Shown: positions 24,978-37,874, counted from the stretch's first letter. The stretch: 64,000 nt of DNA from Blastomussa wellsi (GCA_947652115.1 OX393568.1:22624978-22688977); one strand, 5' to 3'. Numbers and translations are program-made. Notes: generated by a model not told the origin, from the letters alone.

Positions 24978-27024
24978 TTAAACAGTGTGTTCTTGTCTTG
25001 AAACTCGCTCATCAGACTTTTTTTCGGGAAACAATAGTTCAAAAGCGTCGTGAATTTCTGGGATCATATCTGTAGTCGTCATGTTCCGCCGGTACTTGGC
25101 AAACGCCAGTCTGTTACAGGTTCTTGTTAGTGCGCACGCGCCGTAGGCTGCCACCAAGGATCGCCCATATACACACGCTCTGAAATTGGAATAGAAAAAT
25201 ACGGACTCTTTTAGAATGCGGTCACCGGCAGGAAATTTTCGCCATATCAAATTGGAAGCAAGACGGCAATAGTTTTCAAGCAAAATAAAACAAAATCTTA
25301 GCGATTCCCGTCGGAAACCTCCAGTTTTCGGCGATCGTTTCAAGCCTCACGTTTCGCTCAACAGTCTCCCATTTCTTTTCTTTCCTCTGGCAAAGGGAGA
25401 TAATGTTTTCTTGCTTCAATAGGCTTCTTCGATCTATTGCCGTGTTTTTCTGTGGTATCTAAGGCTTCTTTTGCCTTTGGGGCACCCTAGCATGAGCCTG
25501 TGGTTTTCGGGCAATGCACTGTAATGGATTGCGTCGAAATTCTCCACTCACGTATCGTCCGAATTTTCAACATTCGATGACGTCTTAGCCTCCCTCGCAG
25601 GCGTCATTAGGGGATTGCGTTACACCGTGTGTAACGTGGGAGGCTAATGACGTCGGCGCCCGTCGGCGCACTTCTCTCGCCACAAACACAGGTGACCCCC
25701 CCGCGCTTCTATATTAAAAAGCGCGCGATTTCTTTACCTGTTCATTTAGCGCGAGAAAGTTTTCCAATAAAAAGTCGCCTTGCAAGAAAAGTGACACAAA
25801 CTCCCAAAAATTTCCGAAGACTGCAACGGTAAGTAAGCAGAAGAGACCTTCGCATAATTTTCGATGAATTCTAGGCTTTCAAGCAATCCAGTCGTTTTGA
25901 AAACGCAATTGTTGAAGTTTGACAAACAAGTTTGACAGATATAACTACTATCATAGAAGCACTTTAAATGAGTACCTTTCATCTTTACTCATTTTCTTGA
26001 ATGCCATATCTGCCCAGTGGAAAAATACCCCCATAGAGCCAGACAAAAGATCACCTTGCCCTCCACAGCGCCTGTTGCTGCCTTCAGTTGTACAATGAAC
26101 CACTGCACACAAATAGAAACAACTCAGCTTTATCAAATAATAGACACTTGCAGTGTTTTATTGCACCTGATGATATTTCCTGCATTGCAAAAAAAAATTG
26201 TTCACCTTGCGCTGTGGGAAAAGTCAATTCCAGGAAAAATAATAAAAATGGAAGACTGAAATAGCTATGCCAAAGAGCATACAGTCATGTTTCGTTATTA
26301 ACAGACAATAATAAGGTAAACATTTGTTCAGTAGGGTAACCAAACAAATGCTAATAAAAGGAAGTGATTCCAGCTTACATAGAGCTCTCGGTGACAATAT
26401 CAGAAACTGCATTTTTAACTTTCCTTTCTTGTAAGGAAACAGCTAAATAATCATTTTCTTACCATCTTTTCCATCGGCAAGGATGTCTTCCTGCCCTTTC
26501 CGACAAATTGTGACTCCCCCTAATTCTCGGCATAACTGCGTCACATGACTTGAAGTGTCAATGGAAGGGTCAGGTTCACGGCCAAACTAGAAGATAAACA
26601 AGTAATGAAAACAATAATTATTTGTGATTGTATTAGAAAAAGGTAATGCACCAAGTGGCCAATTAGGCCAGAGCTAATCCTGATTTGGTTTCTGTAGCAT
26701 AAAGTAACTAAGGGACAATACGGTTATGTATGTTCATTTGTTACCTTAGGTTAATTCAATGTCACTGTGGTGTGTACTGATGTGCACTTCAGTAAAATTT
26801 TACTGTCAGTACTTCAATTTGCCCGAGGCCCAATTATTCAAAGGATAGAAAAATTACTATCCAGTGGATACAATTTCACAAAGCAAACTAGTTATCCACT
26901 AGAAATTGATTTCTGCCTTATTTATCTTTTGAACCCTTTTAACAAATAATCAACTGCCGACCAGTTAGCTCAGTTGGTAGAGCGCCGGACTACTGTGTGG
27001 AAGGTCTCGGGTTCGAGTCCCAGA

Positions 27025-27063
<39 letters not shown>

Positions 27064-30000
27064 CGTGCTGCCTTTGTAATTACATCTGCAAATGGTTAGA
27101 TGTTCTAGTCTTCTCGGATAAGGACGATAAAACCGTAGGTCCCGTGTCCTGCATCTTCAATGTTAAGGGTCAGCAGGGGACGTTAAAGAACCCACACACT
27201 AATCGTAAAGAGTAGGGCACGGAGTTCCCGGTGCTGTGGTCTGGTTTGTTTGCATAATGTACTCATGGGTTGGGTGGGTTGGGTGAGGTGATGAATGGAC
27301 TGATAGCGGCTGCCATAGGCGCCTTGACATGCTGATGTCCGATCTCACCCTGACTAGAAATGTAAAGCGCATTGGAACATGTCTATGGAAAATGCGCTAT
27401 ATTATAAATCCATTACCATTACCATTAACAACATTATTGGGGCCAGAAATGTTGAATAGATAATGAAAATCATTACTTAGGAAGGCTGATAAAAATGCTG
27501 TGTGTAAACTGTAATGGACAAACATTTTATCTAGTACAGTAGCAAATTATAATTATCCCAAGTTTCAAACTGGAGTGAATTCCACCTAGCTCCTGATCCT
27601 CTGTTCCTGGCGTAATCATACTTAGCAGGTATCATGCAATAACGCAGCAAGACCACACAAAATATCTTAGACTCACCATTGTGCCGTACAGTCTTGTAAA
27701 TTCCATAGCATTTGGTGTAAGAATTGCTTTGGTATAGTTCTTGATTATGTCAGGGTAAGATGTTATCATATAAAGCCCATCCTAGGTAATAGAATAAGAG
27801 AAGAACATCTGCTATCTGTCATCACATTTACCATAACCACAGCTCATATAAAGTAAATTCAAGACAGTTATCCATAGGCATATCTTTTACTGTTTCATTT
27901 GCAAAAGTTTTGTCTGAGCAATTGAACCATATAAGCACACATCATTCACTTGCCGCAATCAATATGCAACAGCTTTCAATGTGAGAAAGTTTACTCAACT
28001 GCATCTATGACAAGGAGTTTTCCCTGTTCCTTTGCAAGCTCAAGCACTCCCTGCAAGAATTTAACAGAGCTTCCATTCACCCATTCTATAAGAAAAACTA
28101 GAAACCCTTTCTTGATATTACTTATCAAACAAAAACTGTATTGTGGAGGGGGATGGGGGAACGGGAAACCGGGAAAATGGGAAGCAGGCGATGTATGGGA
28201 TGCACGAGAAGAGAAGGCAGGAAGGATGTCTATAGTGGCAGGAACTGGAAAAAAATCGAAATAGAAAAATAAAGCAAAGGCAGAAGCCATTAAAAGAAGG
28301 GAAAGAGAAAACTTGTACGGGAAGCGAGAGATTTAGACCAGCCTGTCCCCGACCACTACATTGGCAGTTTTCATACTAGAGATGAACAAATCGTCTGAAC
28401 GGACAAATCGTCTCAGACGGCACAAGTCGTCAAATCATCAGACGATTTGTCCATCCAGACGAACAAGTCGACTAAAGTAGGACCTAAATTCACATCACAT
28501 GAACAAAGATGAACAAACTGTCAGATGATTTGTCCATCCAGACGAACAAGTCGACTAAAGTACGACCTAAATTCACATCACATGAACAAAGATGAACAAA
28601 TCTTCAGACGATTTGTCCATCCAGACGAACAAGTCGACTAAAGTCCGACCTAAATTCACATCAGATGAACAAATCGTCAGACGATTTGTTCGTCTCTAGT
28701 GTGAAAACGGCCATTGTTACATTGAATTTTTCTCTTGGTACAATCTGGCATTTCCATTTGTTTTATATACAATTTCATGATCATATATTACCATGCACCA
28801 AATTACATGTATATGAAGGCTAAACACTACCACACTATGTCGGATTTACCTTGACATTTTCAATGATTGTTGGGTTTCTACCCATTCCTGGGCCAATGAC
28901 GAGGCAGTGAAGTCTTGAAAGCCAATTTTTCACCTCTTTTACTGCTGTTTTTCTATCTCTGAAAGTAATTACAAATGGAATCAACTGAACCACCTCTAGA
29001 GTGCTTTGAATTACAGGTAGGAATTTGAAGATATTTTGAACGAAAAATAAAGAAAGGTACTCCAGCTACCAGTAAGGATAGCAATTTTCCTTTTAAATTT
29101 TCCTTTTAAACCGCATAGTTAACTGACCCATATTGTCATATCCTTATTTTCATTCAGCAGAAAAATCATTTTTTTTACATGAAGAGGTCAGAAATGTCAG
29201 ACGATGCACAGGAAAAAGTATGTTACAAGTGTATGTCACACCTTTGTGTACTCACAAAAGAGGGTGGACAATGAGTTCAGGACTGTACGACTTTATTACT
29301 ACAGCTGCATCACTTGTACAAAACACATGAGACAAATCTGCACCCTATAAAATCAATAAATCATAGTTAATATGTGGTTTACACAATAACCTAGCTGAAG
29401 GTTATGACCAAAGTTTGAAAAATATAGCAGCAGTGATTCAGGTTCCTTTTTTCAACTTTTTTTCATTCAACAACTAAGGACCAAAACAAAACACAGTTCC
29501 TGTAGCTATAGCGATGTTTCTCATGACTAGATGGCTGGTGTCAACACAATTTGCAGATTCTTCCAACAACTTGCGCCTATGTTAACTCAGGGCAAAGGAC
29601 CTGCAAAGACTTGTACAAACTCTTAACCATAGAAGAACTCTCAATTCTGGATATCAAGCCAAGTGCACTACCTATTTGGCCACTCCAACTAGAATGCCTA
29701 CTAACCTCTTACTAACCAAGCACAAGGGCCGCACTGGGGAATGTTGGCTCAAGGTCCTTGCAGTATGGACTGAGCGCAATGAGATCAATACAAAATTGAC
29801 CAAGGGCATATATTCCCCAGTATGGCTTGAGCAATTAGGTCAGTAAGAAGTTTATTATATGGCACTCGGGCCATGCTTGTTTATTTACCTGCTTAAATAC
29901 TTCCAGTCAAAGGAATAGATCAGTTCCGACAAATTTTAATATTCGCCGAGGCTTGGGGGGAATAAAAAAAAAGATTTTGAATTGAGGCTCAGAGATGAAA

Positions 30001-31678
30001 AATAATTTCTTTTGTTTTAGTCCGTCAAGCCTCTGCACCATGTTAGAATTTTAATATACTGGAAATGGTCTATTCAAAGGGCTTCCATTGTAACATGTTT
30101 TTGATGACTAAGCAACTCGGAAAGAACGAATTTAATGAATATCAAATCGCGTTCAATACTTCTATTTGCAGTTCTAGCTGCAGATTTTCAATTTGCTGGC
30201 TTTTGAAAACAAAAATATGCCGCTTATGACCGTTTCCATGGAAATGGTCCATATGGCAGAATCCTGATCAACAAACAAAGAAAGAACCGATCAGAACGCT
30301 TGGATTTACCTCAAAACTACCTTACCATAGAATGATAACATATACAGTCAACTCTCTCTAAGATGGACACCATCGGGACCGTCTTAGAGAGGTGTCCGGC
30401 TTATAGAGAGTCAACGTAACATGACCCCAGGAATTTTCAGCTAAGAAAGCAAGAAAATAACTGTTTTAGATTACAATACAATTCGGTTGTCACCTCCAAG
30501 TTATTTTTTGAATAGGACAATGACTGATTTAATTTTAACCTGTACTGTATGCATTCCGCCAACACGAAAAGAGCTGTCAATTAAACGTTTGGTGTTTAAA
30601 GGAGTCACGTACTTGGTAATTTACAGTCTGTCCTGTAAAACTGTGAACACCTGAAATATTTCAGGAATGTTGATTATGTGGTGACCAATCACAGCAAAGT
30701 TCAGGACACGCAAACAAACCTCAAAACCACAAACTAATTACCATTGTTGTTTGCGGTTTACTTTTCTCACACCTGATTGGCTTCTTTCTTGTAACACAAT
30801 AACATTCCATATACATTTCTGATGTTCACGGTTTTACAGGAAAGACTGTAAGAATTTTTTTTCCCTAAATCGTAATTTGCGGTAACATTCAGCACCATTC
30901 AGTAGTGTCCGTTGACGATTTCAAAGTGTCCGTTGTCCATCTTATAGAGGTGTCCGTCTTATAGAGAGTTTGGTTATAGTGAAATGACTGAGAAACGGCC
31001 AGGACCAGCACCAGGTGTCCTTCTAATAGAGGTGTCCGTTAAGAGAGAGTTGACTGTAATTATTTCCAACTTTGATAAAGATGAGAATTTAAAATAAACC
31101 ACACTCTTAAAATCAATTGACTTACAGCTTTCAATGCTGATATCGCAGCAAAATATGGAGCACCAGTATACCTACAGTAGGACAAGAAAGGCAGATGTTT
31201 TTAGCTTAAATTTGGCATGCAGATTACATGCCTGGCTGCATTCTGTGCAAGTTATGCTGAAGACCTTCGTTTCTATATGCTGAAATGCTTTCTAAAACAG
31301 AGCAAAGAGATTTTAGCTGGTTTACCACTAATCCAGAATCACCATGCACAAAAAATCATCAGTGTCCAGAACATCAACAACAGGATAAATATTTTACATA
31401 CAAAATGAAACTTATAATTGTCTACTGAAGACTCACTCTTGACATCCACCTATCACCCCTATTCTTCCAAGCTGTCCTTTGTGAGAACAGTTTACAAGAG
31501 CGGGGATGGTTTCCCTGACAAGTTCCAAGCAACTATACTGCTTCTTCGGAGTGGCATCTGTTGCCGATCTCAAACGATTATTGAGCTGATCCTCTCCACC
31601 AGCGAAAGTACTTCGTCTTACCGCCATAACAAAACGAAAATTGGTGCAAAAATGCCTCTTTCCGACAGATCCGCCCAT
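24978..31678 (-). CDS. NAXD: NAXD, ATP-dependent NAD(P)HX dehydratase (9 exons, 364 aa)
   Basis: Exons: 31678..31437, 31171..31126, 29344..29256, 28958..28850, 28050..28000, 27781..27677, 26586..26463, 26102..25976, 25179..24978 (1095 nt; every junction keeps frame). NAXD repairs hydrated NADH and NADPH (NADHX, NADPHX) using ATP or ADP, working with the epimerase NAXE. Family landmarks in order: [47 protein letters not shown], the phosphate-binding [38 protein letters not shown], and the catalytic [16 protein letters not shown], ending [19 protein letters not shown]. The order matches the human protein throughout. The N-terminus is Arg-rich without acidic residues for about 25 residues, compatible with mitochondrial import; a second Met (MAVRRS) could yield another form. 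Its start is 165 bp from FDXACB1 on the other strand. Confidence 0.92.
26638..26722 (-). mobile_element. SINE fragment in NAXD intron
   Basis: AAGGTAATGCACCAAGTGGCC continuing AATTAGGCCAGAGCTAATCC, with TTTCTGTAGCATAAAG, is a degraded 3' piece of the SINE family at 24006-24350. Confidence 0.5.
26957..27427 (+). mobile_element. tRNA-derived SINE, second family
   Basis: The element opens with a tRNA-like head of about 77 bp, with A-box TAGCTCAGTTGG (26966) and B-box GGTTCGAGTCC (27010). A non-tRNA body of about 330 bp follows (including GGGGACGTTAAAGAACCCA and AAATGTAAAGCGCATTGGAA), and it ends in an ATTACC microsatellite tail. It lies in NAXD intron 6 in the opposite orientation. It differs from the SINE at 24 kb in head and body. 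Confidence 0.8.
28363..28713. mobile_element. TIR element containing three 83-bp tandem repeats
   Basis: Terminal inverted repeats of about 36 bp (GGCAGTTTTCATACTAGAGA / TCTCTAGTGTGAAAACGGCC) enclose three direct copies of an 83-bp unit beginning GACGATTTGTCCATCCAGAC at 28441, 28524 and 28607. The unit itself contains partial inverses of the TIR (AACAAATCGTC / GACGATTTG). It lies in NAXD intron 4. Confidence 0.75.
30345..31056. mobile_element. Tc1/mariner-type MITE (712 bp) with TA target duplication
   Basis: The termini are CAGTCAACTCTCTCTAAGAT and the inverse GTTAAGAGAGAGTTGACTG, each flanked by TA. Subterminal copies of the GTGTCCGTCTTATAGAGAG motif occur at both ends. There is no transposase frame. 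It is inserted in NAXD intron 2 and contains a second element at 30622-30850. Confidence 0.75.
30622..30850. mobile_element. Nested MITE inside the 30.3-31.1 kb element
   Basis: TACAGTCTGTCCTGTAAAAC..GAACA at the left and TGTTCACGGTTTTACAGGAA..CTGTA at the right form the inverted ends, again CAGT..ACTG with TA flanks. It interrupts the outer element and so is the younger insertion. Confidence 0.65.
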
Positions 31679-31843
31679 AAAAGCTCATGAAGGATTAGGT
31701 GTTTTGATCGTGCGGGAGCTGGGTTCCATATGGAGTTTACAGGATTGTTACACCACGTAGTTCGTGCCCACCATGCCGCGCAAACAAAATGGCGGACTTC
31801 GCGGGCCCAACGGCACCCGTCTGATTTAATTTAGCAACAGACT
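31679..31843. promoter_or_regulatory. Bidirectional promoter of NAXD and FDXACB1
   Basis: Only 165 bp separate the two start codons on opposite strands. The interval is locally GC-rich and contains AAAATGGCGGAC, close to the YY1-type element common in TATA-less housekeeping promoters. No TATA box is visible. Confidence 0.6.
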
Positions 31844-33860
31844 ATGGCGTTACTTGATCCAAAGCTGTATTCAAATGATGTTCTGGTTGTCGGAGATGGT
31901 AACTTTTCATTCACCGTTTGCTTAGCGTCTGCGTTATCAGAGACGTTAGTTAAAATCGTGGCAACGTCTTTGGACTCGCGCGCTGCCTTGGCAAATAATG
32001 ACTTCGCTGTTAAAAACATCGATAAATTGTCTGCTTTTCCGAACGTCGAGATCTTGCATGAAGTAGACGCAACTAATCTCATTCAGACATTTGGCTCACG
32101 AATCTTTGATCGGGTGATCTTCAACTTTCCACACACTGGTGGCAAATCGAACATTGGCAAATCAAGAGAGCTTTTGGAGCGGTTCTTTGCAAGCGCCGCG
32201 CGCCTTGTTGAACCTTATAAGGGCAATATTTGTGTTAGCCTTTGCCAAGGTCAGGGAGGGACACCCTTGGACAATCCTAGAAGGGAGCTTGGAAACACTT
32301 GGCAGGTTGTTTACCAAGCCGCTAAAGCAGGTTAGTTACAGTAAAAATATGAATTATATCTATAGCTTTGATTTACATGTACTACTATCTGCTAAAATCT
32401 TAATTTAAGACGTTTTATCTTACCTCAGCACCAGAGTAATAGGAGAAAAAGTACGTCGGCTATTGTTGTGGTGCTAAGGAAGACAAAATGTCGTAAATTA
32501 TAAAGATTTTAGTTTTTACGGAGTTCAGGGGGTTGGGACAACAGCTTGCTGTAGTGGGTGTAATCCTCAACTTTGCATTAGATAATGTTACCAACGAAAG
32601 ATAAACTACTGGGCTTACCTTTACAATACCCTGCCACTGTGAAAGCATAACGTATCTCAATGCGGTCCACGGTCTCACAGTCAATGAGAGTAGTAAAACA
32701 ACTGCCACCATGGTCCGACAGTTGATGGCATTAAAAAATAGATGCCACCATAGTCCATGGTCCTGGACCACAGTCAATGAGTCCACCATCCCACAGATCA
32801 GTCACGATTACGATGACATCAAGGGGGTTCTTGTCGCAAAAAGAATATTCAGGGGTGTAGCTACATGTGTAAGAACAAGCTCAGCTGGCTTTTCCGGTCA
32901 GTGTACCTTCAAAATTACTTTGAGTCTGCTTTCTTGGGCAATTTAAATCGGTGATAAGTTCAGCTGGTGAAAGTAGCCAGTAGCCGGCTCTTAGCTACAT
33001 CCCTGGAATATTGTATGCTCAGATTTCCAAAGCAGCAAAATGAAAGGGACTAAACTTCTAAAGTTCTGGTAACAATTTGTGAATTTCTATTGGCGAAAAG
33101 CATTTTCGGGATTTAATGCTGATCTACAGTGATTAGCTATTGTGTATGCTTTGATAACACTGTATTTACATGTACATTGTTAAAAAGAGTCCCAGCTTGT
33201 GAAGGGCAAGGCAAGCAACTGGCTTGACCTTAACAGAATAACTGTAAAATTACTGAGCCCCAGCAAAGCCTTGGGGCACCCCAGATTCACAAATCAGACC
33301 ACAGACTGTGTTGGTGTGAACTTTACATTTTCGAGGTGGTGGGTATTGTTAAGTTGTTCCAAATAAGGGAAGAAAACAAAACTACTTTGGGTACCCTAGA
33401 AAGAACACATGAACAGTTTTGATTGAAAAAACTACTGTATATGCAGGGGTTTCAAAACAAGCTGGCGACTCCTGGAGTTCTGCTGGTAATTGTTATGGTT
33501 TATTCTGGTCATAGCAATCAGCTTGCGACAAACGAGCCCAACCTGTTACAGCCACTTACTCTTCCAGTTGAAACCCCTGACCTGTACATGCACTGTATAC
33601 AATGTAAAGTTTCATTTTTGATTACTGTTATTCCATTTTATTTACTATTGTAGGTCTCATTTTAAATGCTGTATATCCATTTAGAAGCATTGATTATACT
33701 GCCTACCGAAGTGCAGGCTTCCGTGGACAGCTTGGTAAAGGCTTCCACACTGTTAATGGACTCACTCATGTGTTTGTGCATGGAGCGCCATTGGAAGCTG
33801 TTCCAGATTTGGAGTAAGTTTCTTAATGTGCAATGTTTTTCCCAACATTTAAAAGTATAT

Positions 33861-33897
<37 letters not shown>

Positions 33898-33942
33898 ATT
33901 TACAATTGCGAGCCGATAGGCGAGCAATTGTAAAGCCCATAC

Positions 33943-33982
<40 letters not shown>

Positions 33983-36377
33983 ACAATAAATTGAATGCAA
34001 AGTATTGTTATTCGATTCCATTGTGCTTTGCATTTTAATCAGTAAAGATCTGTATCAAAAGTTAATTCTACTCTTGATTTGTATTGGGGTTTACAGAGCA
34101 TTCATGTGACCTAAATAGTACCTTTGCATTGGATCTACTCCTTATGAATTATTAATGAATTTTACAACTGAGTATATAAATTCTCTTGTCATTGTCCAGA
34201 CAATCCTTTAGACCATACTGTTGCCACTTAACAAAGTTTTGATATCTTTTTGATAACGTTTTGCTGGCTTTTTGAACCAGAAGGGTGAATGGGGAACATG
34301 ACATTTTAACATCTCTTCTCTCAACACTTCTTCCAGTTGAAATTAAAGCCAGCAAAAAGTTGTCAGAATTTAATCAAAAACTTTTTGAAGTGGTAATGGT
34401 GCAGTGTGGAGCACTGTAATATTTTACTTGGATTCACTTGGATCCATATACTCTTCCTGCTCTTTCACATAAAACAAGACTGTCACAATGCCACCTTTGT
34501 CAATCTGTACCTCATTGTCAATCTGTATCTCATGGGTACAACCTACAATGACTTGTCCACTCACGCAGACCAAAAATGGCCATGTTGTGTATTTTGAATG
34601 ACTGTCAGAGTGAGAGCAGTAGACATGGTATATGAACTTCATCACACTGCATAAATGCATAAATGTCTTTTCTTCTAGCTTTAAACTTTACCCTTTCTCT
34701 TTAAACCAGGGATATTATTTCCAATCACAAGGGCACCTTCGATGGTCTCTACCCAACAGATGGTCTCAGTTGTGCTCCTGGTAACCCTGTTTTTATTTTA
34801 GTCAACAAACTTAAAAGTTTGTTTTCAAATTACTTTATTGGCGATTCTACTGTTGGACCATGTGATAATCACAGTCAAGCAGAAGATGTAAGTAGCACAA
34901 ATCAAGAGCAATTGAACGTTGAACAAGTGTTTAGAGGTAAATCTCACGAATTATTACCAGATACCAACTTGTCACTTTCAAGCAGAGTTATTCAAAAGAT
35001 TCAAGCAAACTGTCATTCCTTTGTCATTAGTGGCACTGAAACTGACTTCTTCCTTCCCCCATCCTCTCAAACTCACCCTATCAGCCACAAACTGGTGGCA
35101 GTGAAGACTTTTCCAGAACCTTCAACAGCCTCCAAACTGAAAGTAGATGTGGATAGTGTCCTAGAAATATTCCTGAGAGAAATTTGCTGTTGTCTTGAAG
35201 ACGACTTAACAAGAGAAAGTTATTGTGAAAGTTTACAGACAAATACTCCTGATGCCACATCAGCAGATTCCGAGACCATCCAGTTAAAAAGCGAAAGACA
35301 AACAAAATTTGAAAATGTTAGAAATGCAGCTTGTGCAGGTATTACATGTGAGTGCAAGAGGGAAACAGGACAGGAAAAGTGTATTTTTTGTAGGCTGGAG
35401 AGCCATTATCTTGGATATGACATCTCTTCACAAGCTTGTCTCAATGACTTAATTCAACCATCCACACAAACCAAACTATACCATAATGAGAGGTTGTTAC
35501 TGACTTGTGGTGTTTTGGATTCTAAAAAATTGTCACAAGTTTTCTGTGGTTGGCTGATGGAAATTAACATGGATAACTTGGTTATGGCTCTATGTGGAAT
35601 TTCTGATATACGATTGCTTTGGTCAAAGGATCAAAGATTTCAAGAACAGTTTTCGGGCCAAGAGGTGAGACTATAAAACATACATGTAGTTTGCTGTCTA
35701 TTTAATTAATTGTCCATTTTGGTTTTGTTTACCGCTCAGTAATTACATGTATTATAATTGCATAAATTTGTGTTAACTATAATTATATGGGAGAGTAACA
35801 TTTGTCAGCAGCTGAGTCATTGCATAAGCTCTGTTGAACAGTTTATTTTTCTTTTATTTGAGTCAAAGGTATATTTTCATTTCTCCGCTTTACACTGTAT
35901 TTCGAAAATTAAAACAAACAGGTTATAGAGAATAATATTTTAAAACAAAAATTAAACAAATTTACTCAGTAGGGTGGCACCAAAGCGTTGAAATCCCTTT
36001 TGGTTGTCACACATGAACATGTAAGTTTGAAGTTGTTTCATTCACTGATATTTTAGGTTGATTGGTTGCCTGACATCAGGAAAGAGTTTGTGCCATTCAG
36101 TTTCTTTCCTCCAACCTACATCCATGACATAAGTTTCTGGATAACCGAACATATGACAGAACAACAGTTCTTTCAGGATATTTATGAAACCACTCAAGGA
36201 TGTGTATGTGATGTTTGGTTCATTGAACGTTATCATGATACAGAACAGGATAAAGTGAGTTACAATTACCGCATGGTTTACAGTTCATGTGACAGGCCGC
36301 TGAGCCATATTCAAACAGTAAAAATGCAAAACTTGTTGAGGAGAAAGCTCTTGAATTGTGACTTTCCACTCAAATAA
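31844..36377 (+). CDS. FDXACB1: FDXACB1, BMT5-like methyltransferase fold plus ferredoxin-fold anticodon-binding domain (4 exons, 640 aa)
   Basis: Exons: 31844..32330, 33654..33813, 34710..35664, 36057..36377 (1923 nt, all phases consistent). Residues about 10-215 form a DUF2431/BMT5-like Rossmann domain with the SAM-binding VVGDGNFSFT, FDRVIFNFPHTGGKSNIGKS, CVSLCQGQGG, and then YRSAGFRGQLGKGFHTVNGLTHVFVHG. A long central region in exon 3 is weakly conserved. The last about 105 residues (WLPDIRKEFVPFSFFPPTYIHDISFW ... RPLSHIQTVKMQNLLRRKL) are an FDX-ACB domain like the C-terminus of phenylalanyl-tRNA synthetase. This architecture and length (human about 620 aa) are specific to FDXACB1. The biochemical function is unproven; RNA binding or modification is inferred from the two domains. 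Confidence 0.88.
33866..33967. mobile_element. Short palindromic element in FDXACB1 intron 2
   Basis: AGATCTGTATGGGCATTTAC and its inverse around a 12-bp loop, extended outward by ATAAAATAT / ATATTTTAT, make a near-perfect 100-bp hairpin. Confidence 0.65.
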
Positions 36378-36884
36378 CAATGGCTGGCTTACAGCTGACA
36401 TGAGTGGCAGTTAATTGTCATTGTGAACAAGGGAGTGTGTGCTCCATTTCATTTCTAAACACCAAGAAAAGACTTGAAATATTGTTAAGAGACCACACTC
36501 TTTAGATTTATGTTAACTTACACAATCACATGATCCAATTTTTCAATTGGTGGGTCCTTTCATCATAAATTTGAACAATCCTCCCAATTCAAGCTCAAAA
36601 ATACCAAGATTGTCTCAAAAGAGGGATTTTTGATTTTTCTGTTAACCCGTTGGTGCCTGTGCCGGTTGTAACCAGTCATGGCTGACATTGACCTTTGTTC
36701 CAGGAAGGCTACACTTCTGATTTCATCCTGCAGTTTTGATCAAAAAAGGTATTTCTTTTACTCAAGTTATAGTTAATTGTTAATTCTTGTACACCGTCTA
36801 TTTAATGTCAACATCAAGGCTTAAATTTCAGTCATAATCTCTAGTCGATCATCGAACAGCTTTAAGTTCACGCTCCGAAAAACC
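36378..36884. other. Gap between FDXACB1 and the retroelement
   Basis: This holds the FDXACB1 3' UTR and the 5' flank of the DIRS-like element. No long terminal repeat or inverted terminal repeat of the retroelement could be identified by eye. Confidence 0.4.
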
Positions 36885-37874
36885 ATGGCTCAAGCTTCAG
36901 GCTATTCCGATCCTGTTCTTCCTAGACGTACTAGTCGCAAAGTAAAGCCTAATATCGATCCCGATTTCGAGTACGACTTCGTACAAAGGCGCATCCATCA
37001 ATTAGATCGCGAAATCGCCGCTTCAGGCCTGCAGACGCCGCATGTTCCTGTCGCTCCACCCGAGCCTACGCGAGTTTCTCTAACTCCTCCAAGGCCGATT
37101 GAGCAGATTCCCGAGTCCACCGTCAGCCCAGTGACTCGTGCTTCCAATGCAGCTATTTCTACTGAGCTTCAGCTGGTACAGTTGCAGCGGGACAAGTTGG
37201 CGTTGGAACTCGAGCTTCTCAAGCTTCGTGCCGCCCCTATTGACAACAAGGTCACCGATGGCGAGGCTTCAAAATCTGGCACAGCGAGAAAGAAACGCAC
37301 CATCGACTGGCCTCATGAGTTCTGTTCAGGTGCGCCAACACTAGAATTCGAGAAGCTGGAGATGGCGGACTTCGTTGCCGGTTATCTAAAAATGGTAAAA
37401 CCTTACGAGGCCGCACGATAGGACGTCATGCTTCAGCTTCTCGAATTGCTGATGCTAAAAGCTTCCAGTTATACTTGGAAAAGTGTGAGAGGTTTTTACG
37501 CGCACATCGCTAAACAGGTCGAGTTGTGCCGCCTGGAATTTAGCGATGCCACACAGATTCGCGATGCAGCCGCCGTTTTCTTCAAGCATTCTGACTTGCG
37601 GACTTCAGTTCCTCAGCCATGCTCGAATTTTTCGGCTGGGGGCGGATCCCCTTCTGGCGATGCCAATTCTCGTTCCTCGAAGTCTGACACTTCTCAGGGT
37701 AAAGCTTGCCGGCAGTGGAATTACACTGGTTCTTGTTCCTGCGACAATTCCAGCTCTTCATACTCAGGCCATCACAAATGTCGAGTTTGTTCTAAAGATC
37801 ATCCTATGCTGCATTGTCCTAAACGGCGCACTCCCATCCCAGAAGTTAACTTCAGTGCCTCGGAACAATCTTGA
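36885..37874 (+). pseudogene. Gag-like ORF of DIRS-like retroelement, split by one in-frame stop
   Basis: Two same-frame segments (36885..37421 and 37428..37874) are separated only by a TAG at 37419-37421. The first holds a helical, leucine-rich stretch (LQLVQLQRDKLALELELLKL). The second has the gag-typical YAHIAKQVELCRLEFSDATQI and a cysteine-histidine zinc cluster (CRQWNYTGSCSC ... HHKCRVCSKDHPMLHC). Gag proteins of DIRS-type elements have this kind of C-terminal zinc cluster. The stop indicates decay of this copy, or a readthrough signal, which is less likely. Confidence 0.65.

Noticed and set aside
26957..27033. Functional tRNA gene
   Set aside because: The A and B boxes are good, but the sequence continues directly into a SINE body and tail and the anticodon arm does not fold convincingly.
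34819..35676. Independent 285-aa gene starting at 34819
   Set aside because: The frame is continuous upstream to the splice acceptor at 34709 and downstream to a donor at 35664; it is exon 3 of FDXACB1.
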